Source: Euclidia mi
Lineage: Eukaryota > Arthropoda > Insecta > Lepidoptera > Erebidae
Direction: 5' to 3'
Assembly: GCA_944739405.2 (NCBI GenBank)
Contig: OX123199.2
Span: forward strand, 3,957,898 to 4,021,897
Length of the DNA: 64,000 nucleotides
The notes below the pieces were generated by a model. That model searched no databases. It saw only the letters and a program-made list of their open reading frames with translations, and was not told the DNA's origin. Positions 1 through 12,900 of this stretch are shown here, piece by piece; the first letter of the stretch is position 1, and each line of letters begins with the position of its first letter. Both the position numbers and the translations under genes were made by a program.

Positions 1-579
1 AAAGAATAAGTATAGTTAAATTTTTATAGAATCAGTTAAGTTTTATGAAATTTGCAAAACTTAAGGGTTAAAGGTTAAGGGTATACTGCAAGAATAATCT
101 ATAATTTAATACTTATTGTTCATTGTGTTGCATGATTTATATCTGTGCTAGCATTACCATCCTACATTTCCATGGATTTGGAGATTTCAGATATATATTG
201 GACATAAGCTCCATACAAAATATGTCAAACATGTAGGTATTTCAAATCGCTAAATCCATGGAAATGTAGGTTGCCAAATTGTACTTTTTTTATTGCTAAA
301 GCGAATGTAATAATTGTATACCTGATAATATAGTATCATAAAAAGGCGCTATAGCATAGTATGTAGTGGCTTAAGTCATAAGTTAAAACGATACCAACAA
401 ATTATTGCAAAATTTACCTCTACTTTTTGGGTTACAACATGTTGGTACTTAGATAAGAAGTTCCAAACATTGAGGCAAATAATTGTAGATTCACTATGCA
501 AAATGGATGCTAGAACATGGAATTGCAGAAACAGCCCATGCTACCATACCACACATTGTAGTTTCACCTTTATTTTAAA
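1..579. other. Non-coding, asrij upstream flank or intron, with a small inverted-repeat element
   Basis: AT-rich, no coding signal. CCTACATTTCCATGGATTT at 161-179 is perfectly inverted at 252-270, giving a 110-bp MITE-like unit. A related sequence lacking one end recurs at about 3384-3475. Confidence 0.6.
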
Positions 580-786
580 CTAGAGAACGCCAGCAGCTAC
601 GCCTGCAATTTTTTTTAATTTACCCATTTTGTCCGATCCCGTGGGAATTTCGGGAAATCCCTTCTTAGTGCACCCCTACGGTCCCCAAGGAACACACATG
701 CCAAATTTCAGCTTCCTGCACCCAATAGTTTTGGCTGTAGGGTGTCTGTCAGTCAGTCAGTAACACAAGGATTTTATATATTATGA
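580..786 (-). mobile_element. Helitron-like non-autonomous element, copy 1
   Basis: On the - strand it begins TCATAATATATAAAATCC and ends GGCGTTCTCTAG, flanked by A and T. TC start, CTAG end and insertion between A and T are Helitron hallmarks. Four other copies are at 4181-4388, 33527-33744, 53937-54142 and 54191-54397. Confidence 0.6.
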
Positions 787-1630
787 TAATTACTGCTACA
801 TAAACCTGATACATTAATATAGTTACATGTATAAAAATGTATACTAAAGGTTTCAGAGTATTCATATTGCAAAATATATGGATTTGAATGTTTTCTCACC
901 ATTACACACATGGTAATTTAGGTTCATACACGCACATTGTATAGTACATAAATATATTGTGTGGACATTTGCCAAATTTCTCGATTATCATGTTTTTGAG
1001 TAACTTCTGTGTTCGTAGTATCATGTTTTAAGACTACTCGATTGAATTCTATAACATACAAGAATACTTACAACCAATATGCAGTCACTTAAATCCAAAC
1101 TAAACAGAGCTTGTACACTCTGGTACGTATATCAAGCGAGACACTTGATCCTAAGTATCTAGTCTAATAGTGTAGGAAATAAGTATTATAATAATACTGC
1201 AACTGTATACAATAAAGCCATAACTTTTCTCGTCCCTGTGTGTATAATGACAATAGGGAATATGCATGATTTTTTTTATTGTTGCTACTGTTTATTTATG
1301 TTAATATGATACCGTAAAAAAATATTAGTTGTGGAGAACTCAACATTTATTTTAAATTAAATGTTGAAAATTGCAATGACATAACGCTGGTTTAAACACC
1401 CCATTTTAGCGCGCTTTGTGGTTACGTCAGCATTCTCAACGTTTGAGCTCTTAACTGTCAAGTCTGTCAAATGTTTTAAAATCTCTGTCAAATGTCTGGT
1501 ACTGTTTTGACATATCCTCTGCCTGTGTCTTTCTTTACCAATACAGAATGTCATTAAAATATATTCGGTTATATCTGAATCACATGCATATGAAAAACAT
1601 AATTTACATTAGCTGTCAAAGAACATAATA
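787..1630. other. AT-rich non-coding stretch
   Basis: No exon, RNA gene or clear repeat boundary seen. About 1060-1120 carries a fragment of the SINE family found at 10285 and 13830. Confidence 0.5.
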
Positions 1631-1631
1631 T

Positions 1632-1940
1632 GGTGGGAATTAAACCCACAACTGGCTTAGCAGAGAGGTACTAACCACTAGATTTCTAGACTAACAGGCA
1701 TGTCAGGGTTATGGGGATGGGTCTCGGGTCCAATCCCCAGGTACCCAGGCACTCACCTCTGAATTTTCAAAGTTATATATGAAAAATGGTAATTATTGCT
1801 CGCTTAATAATGTGCCCGGTAGAGGGCAATAGGCTCGCCCCCTATTACATTGGGATCGAAACATAACTGGCGAAGTGTGGGTGTGTAATACACCTCTGCC
1901 TCCCCCTTCGGCGATAAAGGCGTGAAGTGATGTGTCATTC
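1632..1940 (-). mobile_element. tRNA-derived SINE fragments
   Basis: An antisense tRNA-like head (GGGAATTAAACCC at 1637) is followed by the shared SINE tail, with TTGCCCTCT..., CGCCCCCTATTACATTGGGA and CCTCTGCCTCCCCCTTCGGCG at 1800-1935. The two parts may be separate insertions. Confidence 0.55.
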
Positions 1941-2271
1941 TAATGGGATAAATTAGTAGCATGAGATGTTACAGGATGATAACCCCTTGAGTGACTTTAA
2001 ACTAATAAATGAGCCGTTTACTAACATACTAAACTTACTAATTGGCTATTATACTATAAAGTAATCTAGTAGTATTTGTATTCTCTTGAATTTATTGGTA
2101 GTTATTCTTAACAGTAGCCAAATCATAACTTTGAATTGTAAATGGATATAATTATCTGAGATGTAATAATTAGATGTATAGCCTGCGATTCCAAAAAGTA
2201 TGTAATGAAAAAAAAACCCTCAGTATGTAATGTTATGGCCTGGTAGTTTTAATGTTTCATTATCATTCACT

Positions 2272-2499
2272 CAGTGGCGTAGGAAAAGGGGGGCGGTGGG
2301 GGCGGTCCGCCCCGGGTGCCACCCTTTTTGGGGTGCCACCCATCCAAAAATAGGGGTGACACCTTAAGAACAATGTACAAAAACAGGCACACTAGCTCAG
2401 CACAACGAGGGTTAGCACGGAAATTTTTTGTGTCGACTAAAAAAAAAAAAAGGTCGCCGACTACCGCCCCGGGTGCTACCCATGCTAGCTACGCCACTG
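2272..2499. mobile_element. hAT-type MITE with 8-bp target duplication
   Basis: The ends CAGTGGCGTAG and CTACGCCACTG are inverted, and the flanks CATTCACT (2264-2271) and CATTCACT (2500-2507) are a perfect 8-bp duplication, diagnostic of hAT. A relative in opposite orientation is at 37081-37276. Confidence 0.9.
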
Positions 2500-2630
2500 C
2501 ATTCACTACTAAGAGTTTGTAAAATTTTGTATTTGTAATTCACAAATCTACGCATATAGATTTTTATGGCACCTTGTCTTTCTATCGCAATCTCTAAACG
2601 AGAACACTATTTCCAAACCAGTTCGACATT

Positions 2631-2766
2631 GTACCCTTTAAGAAGCGTGCTTATTCCTTTTCAAAAGGTCGACAACGCACTTGTGATCCTTCGGACATTG
2701 CAGGTGTGTATGGGTGGCGGTGATCACTTAACATCAGGTGACCTGCTTGCTCGTTTGCCTTCCTAA
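2631..2766 (-). repeat. Interspersed repeat family G, partial
   Basis: Contains GACAACGCACTTGTGATCC and CTGCTTGCTCGTTTGCC, the antisense form of a repeat with fuller copies at 2822-3131, 33974-34300 and 59650-59935. Class unknown. Confidence 0.6.
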
Positions 2767-2821
2767 GCAATAAATAAAGGGGATCAACTCGGCCTAAATT
2801 GAGTAGCTAGCGTTGTGCTAT

Positions 2822-3131
2822 CTTTTTTTTATATTATGAGCGGCAAACGAGCAGACGGATCACTTGATGGTAAGCAATTACCGTCGCCCATGGACACAAG
2901 CAACACCAGAGGAGTCACAAGTACGTTGCCGCCCTTTGGGTTAGGAAAAGGGATTGGAGGAGGAGTGGGATGCGGGAGAAGGAATAGGGGATGGGGCCTC
3001 CGGCACTGTCACTCACCTAACGAAACGCAACAGTATAGGTACTGTTACTTTACGTCGATTTTCTGTGAGAGGGTAGTACTTCCCCGGTCGAGCCGGCCCA
3101 TTCATGCTGAAATCAACAAGGCTCTACTACC
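2822..3131 (+). repeat. Interspersed repeat family G, long copy
   Basis: Starts with a T-rich tract, then GGCAAACGAGCAGACGGATC, GCCCATGGACACAAGCAACA and, near the end, CGTCGATTTTCTGTGAGAGG. Short open frames inside are by-products of the repeat. Other copies: 2631-2766, 10080-10195, 33974-34300, 52255-52460, 59650-59935. Confidence 0.75.
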
Positions 3132-3778
3132 GATAAGCTTATATTGCGAATCTGGTATCTGGTATGCTTATATTGCGAATTGAATTGAAACTGAGACTAA
3201 ACCCTGCTTCGCGAGAGACTTTGCAAACATTCCAACAACAGACTCAAAGTACTACACCCCTAGACTCAACAATTTGTGAAGCCACACAATGTTGGGATGT
3301 AGGGATCGAACCAACATCGCTTTGCGTAGTTCTGTACAGCTGGCGATCGCTTCATGTCCGATTTCAATATTCGATCTACCCACAGATTTGAAGATTTCAG
3401 ATACATATGTATTTGACATAATAAGCTCCATACATAATATGTCAAACATGTATCCCTAATCGGAATCCATGGATGAATTGAAGCCAACAACTAACAAACT
3501 AACTCCTCCAAATCTGATTAAGTTTGTTGAGAGTTCCAAGGCAATTAAACTTACCCAGGACTTTACGAGTATCAAAACTCGTAATTAATGGTCACTGCTC
3601 TCGAACATAGCTACAAATTTAAAGTGACACAGTAGTGGCAATGTGTGCTTAGATTAGTCCCAAAAAGAAACGTCATATTCCCACCACGACCTCATGGTCC
3701 TGCCTGCCTTACGGCGTACAGACCGAATAAAAAAAAAACGTCGGTCACAATATTGCGAACAGTCGTGTTCTATTACAG

Positions 3779-3956
3779 GACACTTGCGGCCCAACGCGCG
3801 TTTCGGTGCCATTCCCAAGGTGACGTTGGCGGTGATGGCGGGCTACTTCATCGGCAAGCTGTCGTACCAGCAGGCGTGCGCTGAGAAACTGATGGCGCTG
3901 CCTGGCAGTTACATCGGGCAGTTGCTGCGCGAGAGGAGGGATGGCAAAGTTCGCGG
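3779..3956 (+). CDS. asrij: asrij coding exon a (OCIA domain, second half)
   Basis: The acceptor TATTACAG precedes 3779 and the donor GG|GTCAGT follows 3956. The 178 nt start with two bases completing a codon, hold 58 codons and leave two bases (phase 2 to 2). It reads HLRPNARFGAIPKV then a hydrophobic segment LAVMAGYFIGKL, typical of the OCIA membrane-associated helix. GC content jumps against the AT-rich flanks, as expected for an exon. Confidence 0.9.
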
Positions 3957-6900
3957 GTCAGTATTTCAATTATTTTCTTCTCCTTTGTGAAAATGTTGCC
4001 AGGGTCAAATGAAAAAAGCCCTTTAGTCCAAAGACTAATTACTTTTTAGTGTTTTCCTCGATAAAACCTGTCCATGCCATGTTGAACCGAATCCAAAATA
4101 AGGTCTGCTTTTACAATATATCAAAATCTTGGATTTGCGAATGTGCCGCAAATTGATTTGGTCTATTATTTTATATATTACTAGAGGATAACCACATCTA
4201 CGCCTGCACATTTTTTATAATTTTAACTGTTTCTACTCGATCCCGTGGGAATTTCATCAAATCCCTTCGTAGTGCACACCTCTATGGCCCCCAAGAAACA
4301 TACATGCAAAATTTATGCTTCTTGCGCCCTGTTGTTCTGGCTGTACTTTGTCTGTTGGTCAGTCAGAAACCCAAGAATTTTATATAAGTAGGTATACAGA
4401 TAGATTCAAGTGTATACTGTAACTTGCAGTACAAGCAACAAAGCGCGCCAAGGGCCCACGATGTTCGGCGCCAAGGCGGGCGACATCTACTCGGACGCGG
4501 GGCCCGGCAGCTCGCTGGACCTGGACACCGACCGGCCCATCTTCTCCGAGGACGCCTACCGTCCTACCGACACCGATAGTAAGCACATACATACATACAT
4601 ATACTCACGACATCTACTCGGACGCGGGGCCCGGCAGCTCGCTGGGCCTGGACACCGACCGGCCCATCTTGTCCGAGGACGCCTACCGCCCCACCGACAC
4701 CGATAGTAAGCACATACATACATACACTCACGACATCTACTCGGACGCGGGGCCCGGCAGCTCGCTGGGCCTGGACACCGACCGGCCCATCTTCTCCGAG
4801 GACGCCTACCGCCCCACCGACACCGATAGTAAGCACATACATACATACACTCACGACATCTACTCGGACGCGGGGCCCGGCAGCTCGCTGGGCCTGGACA
4901 CCGACCGGCCCATCTTCTCCGAGGACGCCTACCGTCCCACCGACACCGATAGTAAGCACATACATACATATACTCACGACATCTACTCGGACGCGGGGCC
5001 CGGCAGCTCGCTGGGCCTGGACACCGACCGGCCCATCTTCTCCGAGGACGCCTACCGCCACACCGAGACCGACAGAATATTTAAGAATAGAAAGTAGAAG
5101 CTTATGGCTACCATTTTCTGGGATAGCGAAGGAATTTTGCTGATTGATTACTCTCCTAAGGGAACTACAATGAATGGTCAGTATTAGAATATATAATATA
5201 GACGGGAATTAACGCAAACATGCATTAGGTATTTACATACCTTATTTTGCTTGACGTTTACGTTGACGTTTTGTTTACGAGACGGTTGCACGTCCCGTGG
5301 TCGCAAGCTGACTGGTGTAGCGATGTCACGTCTCCGAGTGCGAGGTAGAAGCTTCTATTTCTACCCCCGGGTCGTTTATTTTCGAAGTACCGGCGCAAAA
5401 CACACTAACCGTATCTGTATATTGAACATTCGCCGACTGCGCATTAAAGTGGGGTGTTATTAGCCGAATTACTGGATTCCACGCCGATGACAATTTGAAG
5501 CCCTCTTCCCGATTGAAATTTTTATGTTTTCTGATTTCGATCGCTTCACGCACAACTCTTGGGTAAAAGTGGCGTTCCGTGGAGAGGACTTGGGGACGAT
5601 GAAATTCAATCCAGTGATTGGTGCCCGATTGAAGTAAATGTTCTGCAATCTTTGTTCGTTTGACGGTTCTTTACAGCTGCGATGTGCTCCTTTATACGTT
5701 CAGCGATATTCTGCTTCGTTTGCCCTATGTAAGAGCTTCCGCAGCTGCAGTTTATTTTATAGACACCTGGGGTTTGTAGCGGTAGAACATCCTTTGGTGT
5801 GCCCACCATGTTGTATACTTTGGCCCCTGGTGTAAATACGGTCGGAATGGAGTAGTTTTTTAACTTGTCTCCTATTTTATCCGTAACACCTCTAATGTAG
5901 GGCATGTAAGTCGGTTGTCTATTTACCGCCGGATGTTTTTCGCGCTTGATAGGCCGCGTCATTCGTCTTGAGGAACACTTTACACCTAGATGATAATTAT
6001 GATACTACGATACTACCTATTGTGGTACCGGTACCACAATAGGTAGTATCGTAGTAAGTATCGACGTCGTTTTATCACAGAGATGCCGTGGCCACCTTCC
6101 AGCTTCGTCATCAGACCCTGGATATCATCAAGGTATAAAGTGCTCTTCAAGACAAATCAATCGAGCCCAAACTCGGTAGAGTTAGGACGTTTTATTACAG
6201 AGATGCCGTGACCACCTTCCAGCTTCATCATCAGACCCCGGATATCATGTAGGTGTATAAAGTGCTCCTCAAAACAAATCAATCAAGCCCAAGCTCGGTG
6301 GGGTTACGTGGCCATCTGCCAGCTTTCTTATCAGACCAGCAAAAAATAGTGCAACATTTCATTGCAAATTTAGACCTTACTAGAGGACCCGTGCTCCACA
6401 GCATATTTTAATATTATAAAAAAGCTCTTACATATAGGTATGATGAGTACCTACATTGTAAAAATATAGCTAAACAAATTTTTTTTATAAGTAAGAAAAT
6501 AGGTAGAATACTGTGTATGTCAGTAGACAAAAACGAACTATATTTCGACGTTATTCAAAAAAGTTTATATATTTCTTTAGAAAAAAGGTTTTACTACTGC
6601 TAACAATTAATTAAGAGAGGGAAAACTCAAAAGAAAAACCCAATGCCAATCCGTCTGGCCAGCGAGGTATAGTAGGCCAAAACCTTCATAAGGAGAGGTT
6701 TAAGTCCTGCAGTGGACTGCAAAAGGCTGTTGATGATGAACAATAATTAAACCTTTTTATCATTTCGTGTGCTTCAAATCAACAGCCTTTTGTAGTCCAC
6801 TGCTGGACTAAAGCCTCTCCGTATGGAGGTTTTGGCCAACTATACCACGCTGGCCAAACGGGTTGGTATAGGTTGCTTCGTGTTATCTTAAAGTAATAAT

Positions 6901-9900
6901 TAATTTTTATTTATTTGAGAATGGTGAACAAATCAGGAGGTCTACCATGAAAATGTTAATTTCGAAATTTCGGACGAAAGAATATAATGAATAGAACCTG
7001 CCGTGGAGTTGTTTCAGACGTCTTTTTTGTGAATCATGCGGCTGGTTTAGTTTTGGTAGGAATGGTAGCTTTGGTAGAAATTGTACTTTTGATGGAGATT
7101 GTAGCTTTGGTAGAAATGGTACTTTCCAAGCAATCGTAAATTGCTGCCAACCATATATGCCAAAAAATACAATTTCTACCAAAACTACTATTCCTACCAA
7201 AAATACTATGCCTATCAAAACTACTAATTGTACCAAAACTACTATACCTACCGGAAATACTATTATACTATTCGTAATAACACTATCATATCTACCATTT
7301 CATCATATCATATCTATCATCATTTAAAACCGTCGGTGTTGTCAAAAGTAAGGTACTTTTGACAACACCGACGGTTCTCTCAAAACTACTATTCTTACCA
7401 AAGCTACAATTTCTACCATAACTACCACTTGTAATATAATTATATGACAATAGAAGATACCTACTAAGAACTGCTGTAATATGTTCCACATAAAAAAAAA
7501 TTAAGATGCCCGAAGAAAGTCCGTAATTTAAAACACAAAAATTTTCCTAACATAAAACGTAATTTACCCGTCTGTAGGGTTGGTTTTCCCAACATTAGGC
7601 GGAAATTTCACTACATTTGGGGAAAATTCCTCGGGTTGCGGGTATACTGACGTCGTTACCGCGACCCCGTCATGAGGGTCGATAGAGGAACACCACGGTG
7701 TTTTAGTGGGTATGCCCCCCTAACATCTAGGGGGGACAGCCGAGCCACACACCCCCTCTCCACCTGCCCCAAACTCGGTACAGAGTTGGCGGAGTGGTCC
7801 CTTTAAGGGACAGTCCGTAACTGGATTTTATCGCAATACAAAAAAAAGGGGGAAAATTCCTCAACATTAGAGATCAGTTCACCCAACATTAAGGGTTTAA
7901 AACTGGTAACATTTTGGGAATATTACCTGGCATCAGCGATAATTCACTATAGTGATAATTTTACCAACATCGGATATAATTTTACACACCACCACACTCA
8001 CACCCGTATGAAAGTAAAGCAAGTTCACCATAAGGAGGCATAACGTTTTTTCCTGGCAGTTACCGCAAGGAACTTAATAGATGCCATAAAAATATTTTTG
8101 ATTTTAGAACCGTCCATGTAGAGAGAAAGCAATGGAATCTTAAGAAATTTCTAGCAAAATATTGAAAAATAAGTTCAATGTCCACACCTATCTTTCTTCA
8201 AACTTACCCAATTTAAATGAGCATACCATCAAATGAAAGAGCTCTTTTCAGCGCGTGTTTTAGATCTATAACGAAACGCCTACCTCAATGAGAACCAGAT
8301 ATATAGAAGCAGAAAGTCATTGACTACGGCTACGAAAACGTAAAAAATGTATGGGAGAAAACTGTTTTTGCATATAACTTGATGAATGTGCAAGTTAGGT
8401 AATTTCTAATGCTTGATGACAAATCTATGCAGCGAGAGCTTTCATTTAAAAAAAAATCATGCGAATCGGTTTGGTAGAACGGGCTGGCCGACTCGTATTA
8501 TAAAACACAAATTCTTTTAATATATAGATAGTACTTATAAGTAAAAAACTTATACTAGTAAAGTGTTCCTCAATGTAGGTGAATCGAACCCGGGTTCGAT
8601 TCTCGGTTTAGCGGCTTTTTGCATTTTCTCATAAAAAGTAAGTAGTTACCCAGATAACAACAAACTTGCAGCAAGTTTAAATCAAACTTGCTAGTTTCAC
8701 TGTGACAAACTTGCATCATACTTGCATGAAGTTTGTCTTGCATCATACTTGAAGAGTTTGACAACAGCCGGTCGTCGAGCACCGCTTGCTGTATCTAGGA
8801 GGTCGACCGACCACCAACCTGTGCTCGTCGCAGTGAAACTAGCAAATTTGATTTATCATGGTAATAAATAATATTCAGCCTGTCGTCTCACTCATGGTAT
8901 GAGTTCGTGCGTGCGACCTTGAGGCATACATAGAACTAGTTCGTATCCGTAGATGGTTGTTTACGAATTGTTACTAAAAAATTGTATCTACCTTTAATAC
9001 CTATATACCCATCCCATCTTAATTGGTAATTTTATTTTGGTTTAAACTTCATCTAAAGAAAATTCAATGTAAACCGTTGTACACATCGAGGTAACATTAA
9101 CACTAGAGTAGCAAACTCCTACAATTGACGCTCAAAATAGCGTGGTGACCAGCCAAGATAGAAGACGTAGCTTTGAAACCAATAAGCATCTTAGAAAAAA
9201 CCTATTTTCATCTCTTTTGCACTCGTTAAAAGCAAGCTCCATAATGTCAATTCAAAAGTGATGACAATTGACCTTTCATCGAGAAATGCGGTGTTCTCCA
9301 GTTTAAAAATATTTTCCCATTTTTTTATGATTAGTATAACTTAACAGAAGATTGTGTTTATGGGTATGTATAATTTATTGTATCTATATTAATATGTAGG
9401 AATGTTTATTTTTTCCCTCGTTGCTTATATATTTATAAGCAGTTTCAGTAAATCCAGTATTGAACTATGCTTACAATTACTTTAAATGATAACAAAATAT
9501 ACCTAATTATTGAGCTTCATAATATATTATCTCAAGTGTATTTACACATACATAGACTCACGCCTGTTTTCCCGAAGGGTTAGGCATATTAAACGCCCAC
9601 GTTTCGCCAGTATTTTGATCCCACGTAATAGGTAGCGAGCCTATAGCCGCTCATCGGGATATTTTGTTTGTCAAAGCCTCGTCCGTTGACCGGCAGGTGC
9701 ACCACTTGCAGGTGAGGTTGACTTGGGATCCTAAGTTCTTGATGGGAACCCTATGCACCCAGTGTATTTATTATTACAATACTACTACTTCATAGTAGTA
9801 GTATTAAGAAAAGTGGTAATAGTCCGCTGAAAATTGGTTCAAAACATGAAGGAAATCTATGAAAATCTTCCACGATCCGACCACTAGAAAAAACCAATTT

Positions 9901-12900
9901 GGTAAGTTTTATCATAAATTTATTATAACAGGAAGCCTATGTCTAAGCGATCAATAGTGGCCCTTAGATGCCAGTGATGCCAATCGAGGCGTCACTTACG
10001 CGTTGCCAGTCCTTAAATACTTAGGCGAAGAAAAAAAAGTTTCTTGGCCGCCTTCACTCAAATACCCTTCCCCTATTGTTTGAACGAAACCTAACAGCAT
10101 AAATATTGGTACTTTAAGTATATTTTCTGTGAGAGGGTGGTACTACCCCAGTTGGTCCAGCTGTAATCAGCGTAGTTCTACCCCTCAATATAAACCTTAG
10201 GATTTTTCGTACTCCTGGCTATACAATAGCACGTATTCATATACGTGCTATTGTAAAGGAATTTTTAGACATTTTCATAGAAAATAATAATAATAATAAT
10301 ATTCCACCACATTCACACAACACAATCTAGCCCTAAACTAAGCAGAAGCTTGTACTATTGGTACTAGACAATGGAGACATACATATACATATACTTCTTT
10401 TTTTTGTAAATACATACAATATTATAAAAGCAAAATGAAAAATCCACATAAAACATTGTTGTAATTAAATAAACAGTAATCCAAAATAATTAAGCAGGTC
10501 TTAATCGCGCAAACTTCTTATTTAAGGTATAAATACATAATTGTTTCTTCTAGAGACTGATGACAGCTCAGCGCCGTCTTGTGGAAGTGCGGGTATCGGC
10601 ACCTACTCTCACTCGGTTTTTATTTAAGTTCGCAATTTCGGTCTTTCGACACACTACACTAATGACGTCTACACACTATTGAGTTTTGTCACTGCGGAAG
10701 TGTTCACATTTGCTGATGACTGGTTTTCAAGTAGCCGATAATCTATATCCATCCTCCCGGTTGAAATTTTTATATTTCCCGCTTCACATCTTAATATACT
10801 GGAGTAAAACTCCCACAAAAGTGGGAGATCCAAAATTTTATTACTTGATATCATTGTAAATAAAAACGATATTTTGCCATTTTCTTTGTCATTTACAACC
10901 AAATATGGTGAAAATCAATGATGAATACATGTGGAATAATATGACGCACTTTCTAAATTATTTTCTTTACGAGAATTGCAAGATTTCACAACGCATTTGC
11001 CCATTTCAAGTTCGTATTATTTTCATGTGCGGCAAATTTGACGCAATAACATTGTTGTAACAGTATTAGGTCCAGACCCATAATAAACGGCAACACATTT
11101 CAGCGCTGTTTGCTTATCTAGTTGTAAGTAATAGATCAATGGTTGTACATTACCTTTCGTGTTTTTACTACGCCATCTATTAGTACGCATTCAAAAGTGA
11201 TAAAATATTCCCGTAAAATGAAATTGATAGATTAGCTTATATGAGCAATATTACCAATTTAAAAAAAATACTTAAACTACTTCAATGGCTCTTACTGAAG
11301 AAATAATTATATTTTTATGACTTGTCTAGCTGTAATTAACGTCGCGGGTTATATGATGAGCGCCATCTGGAAATAGCCCGCGATTTGAGCTTTTTCCGAG
11401 TCACATTTTTTTTTCGACTTTGTCAGTCTATATTCTTTACTAGTCTCTGGTATTATGCTAATTTATTAGGTCAGGCACCTGAGGCAGTCGTACAGAAAAG
11501 ACGCGGCAAGTTGGCGCACGGAGTGCTGTTTTTGCAAGACAACGCACTCGTTCACACCGCTCGGGTTGCGAGGACTGCCTTGAAAGCTACGGGATTCACA
11601 GAAATTGACCACCCACCCTATAGTCCGGACCTGGCTCCCAGTGACTATTTCCTTTTTTCAAATTTAAAAAAGGAGTTGCGGGGACGAAGATTTGCGGACG
11701 ACAGTGAGATGAAGGCGGCCGTGGAAAACCATTTTAAAGAGAAATCTAAAGAATATTTTTTCAATGGTATAAAAGCATTATATTCACGATGTGAAAAGTG
11801 TATTATATTGAAAAATAAAAAAATTAAATCTATAATTTTCTCTCATTAACTACCCTAGGCCGCGAACTTATCAGCCGCCCTTCGTATATATACTGTCCTA
11901 CTGCTAGGCATGTGCCTCTTCTCACTTTTAGAAAGGTAAGGCCACTCACAGATATCAAATGGCACCCCAAGTATGTGGCCACAGCGACGGCATTGTCGGT
12001 GGCTCGGCATATGTCGGCCCCCGAACATCTGTGCGGACACTTAGGACATTCCTGGAGGTGACTCATGGTCTGTTCTGGAGCGCCACAGTCGCACTGCAGC
12101 GTATTTACAGACTATACAAGGCCAAAACGCAGCCATAGGGAACTGGTCGCGTACATATTGTAATGCTATATTTAAATCTGTGATAACAATATATAAGTAC
12201 ACGAATTTTGCGTACTACTCGTGTATAGTTCGTAACGTGAATACATGCGTCCTAGTCCCGGACTATACTACATTAGTTAGGTACACCTGCCTGACAAGAC
12301 AGAGATATAGTTTAGTGAAATAATGGGTGCATATATGAAATAATATTTGAACTTTATTAGTGGAGGATTAAATTCTATGTAATTCAAGTAACTAAATAGG
12401 TTATGTTAGGTTCTCTTTTGACCCTTAACCCAAACATAGGAGCCCTGCGAAGCAGGGCTCCGTCAACTTAGTTTATTAAAAACTATTTAATTGAACAGGA
12501 TGTCTACTTACCTACATATTATATTTGTGATATAATATAATATAGTGAATGCCTTACAAAATCCAGAATAATCTTCAGATCTATACACGATTAGTCCGTA
12601 TGCGTACTGGCAGTGTATATTATGGTATAAGCAAGTCAGTTAGATCACTACGAAGTATACTCGAGTATTTGCGAACTAATCGTGTATAGATTGGAAGAAC
12701 TCAGCAAAAAAGTTATTTCCAATCTATACGCGATTAGTTTCACACCCCTGCGTTCTGGCCTTGTATATAATGTAAATACGCCGCACTGCATGTAGGCCGA
12801 GTCAATTATACCCCATTTCGCTAGGTTGTATCTGCAACGGCCAACCCGGCTTCGTAAACGATTCTGGGATCTAAATATGGGCCATTGCACATTACTGACG

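Noticed and set aside
4564..5061. Long - strand open frame across the tandem array (and a 142-codon + frame)
   Set aside because: The array is GC-rich with a period divisible by three, so several frames stay open. Only the exon b frame has homology.
6907..7236. 109-codon - frame rich in Val/Leu/Pro repeats
   Set aside because: Translation of the inverted minisatellite.
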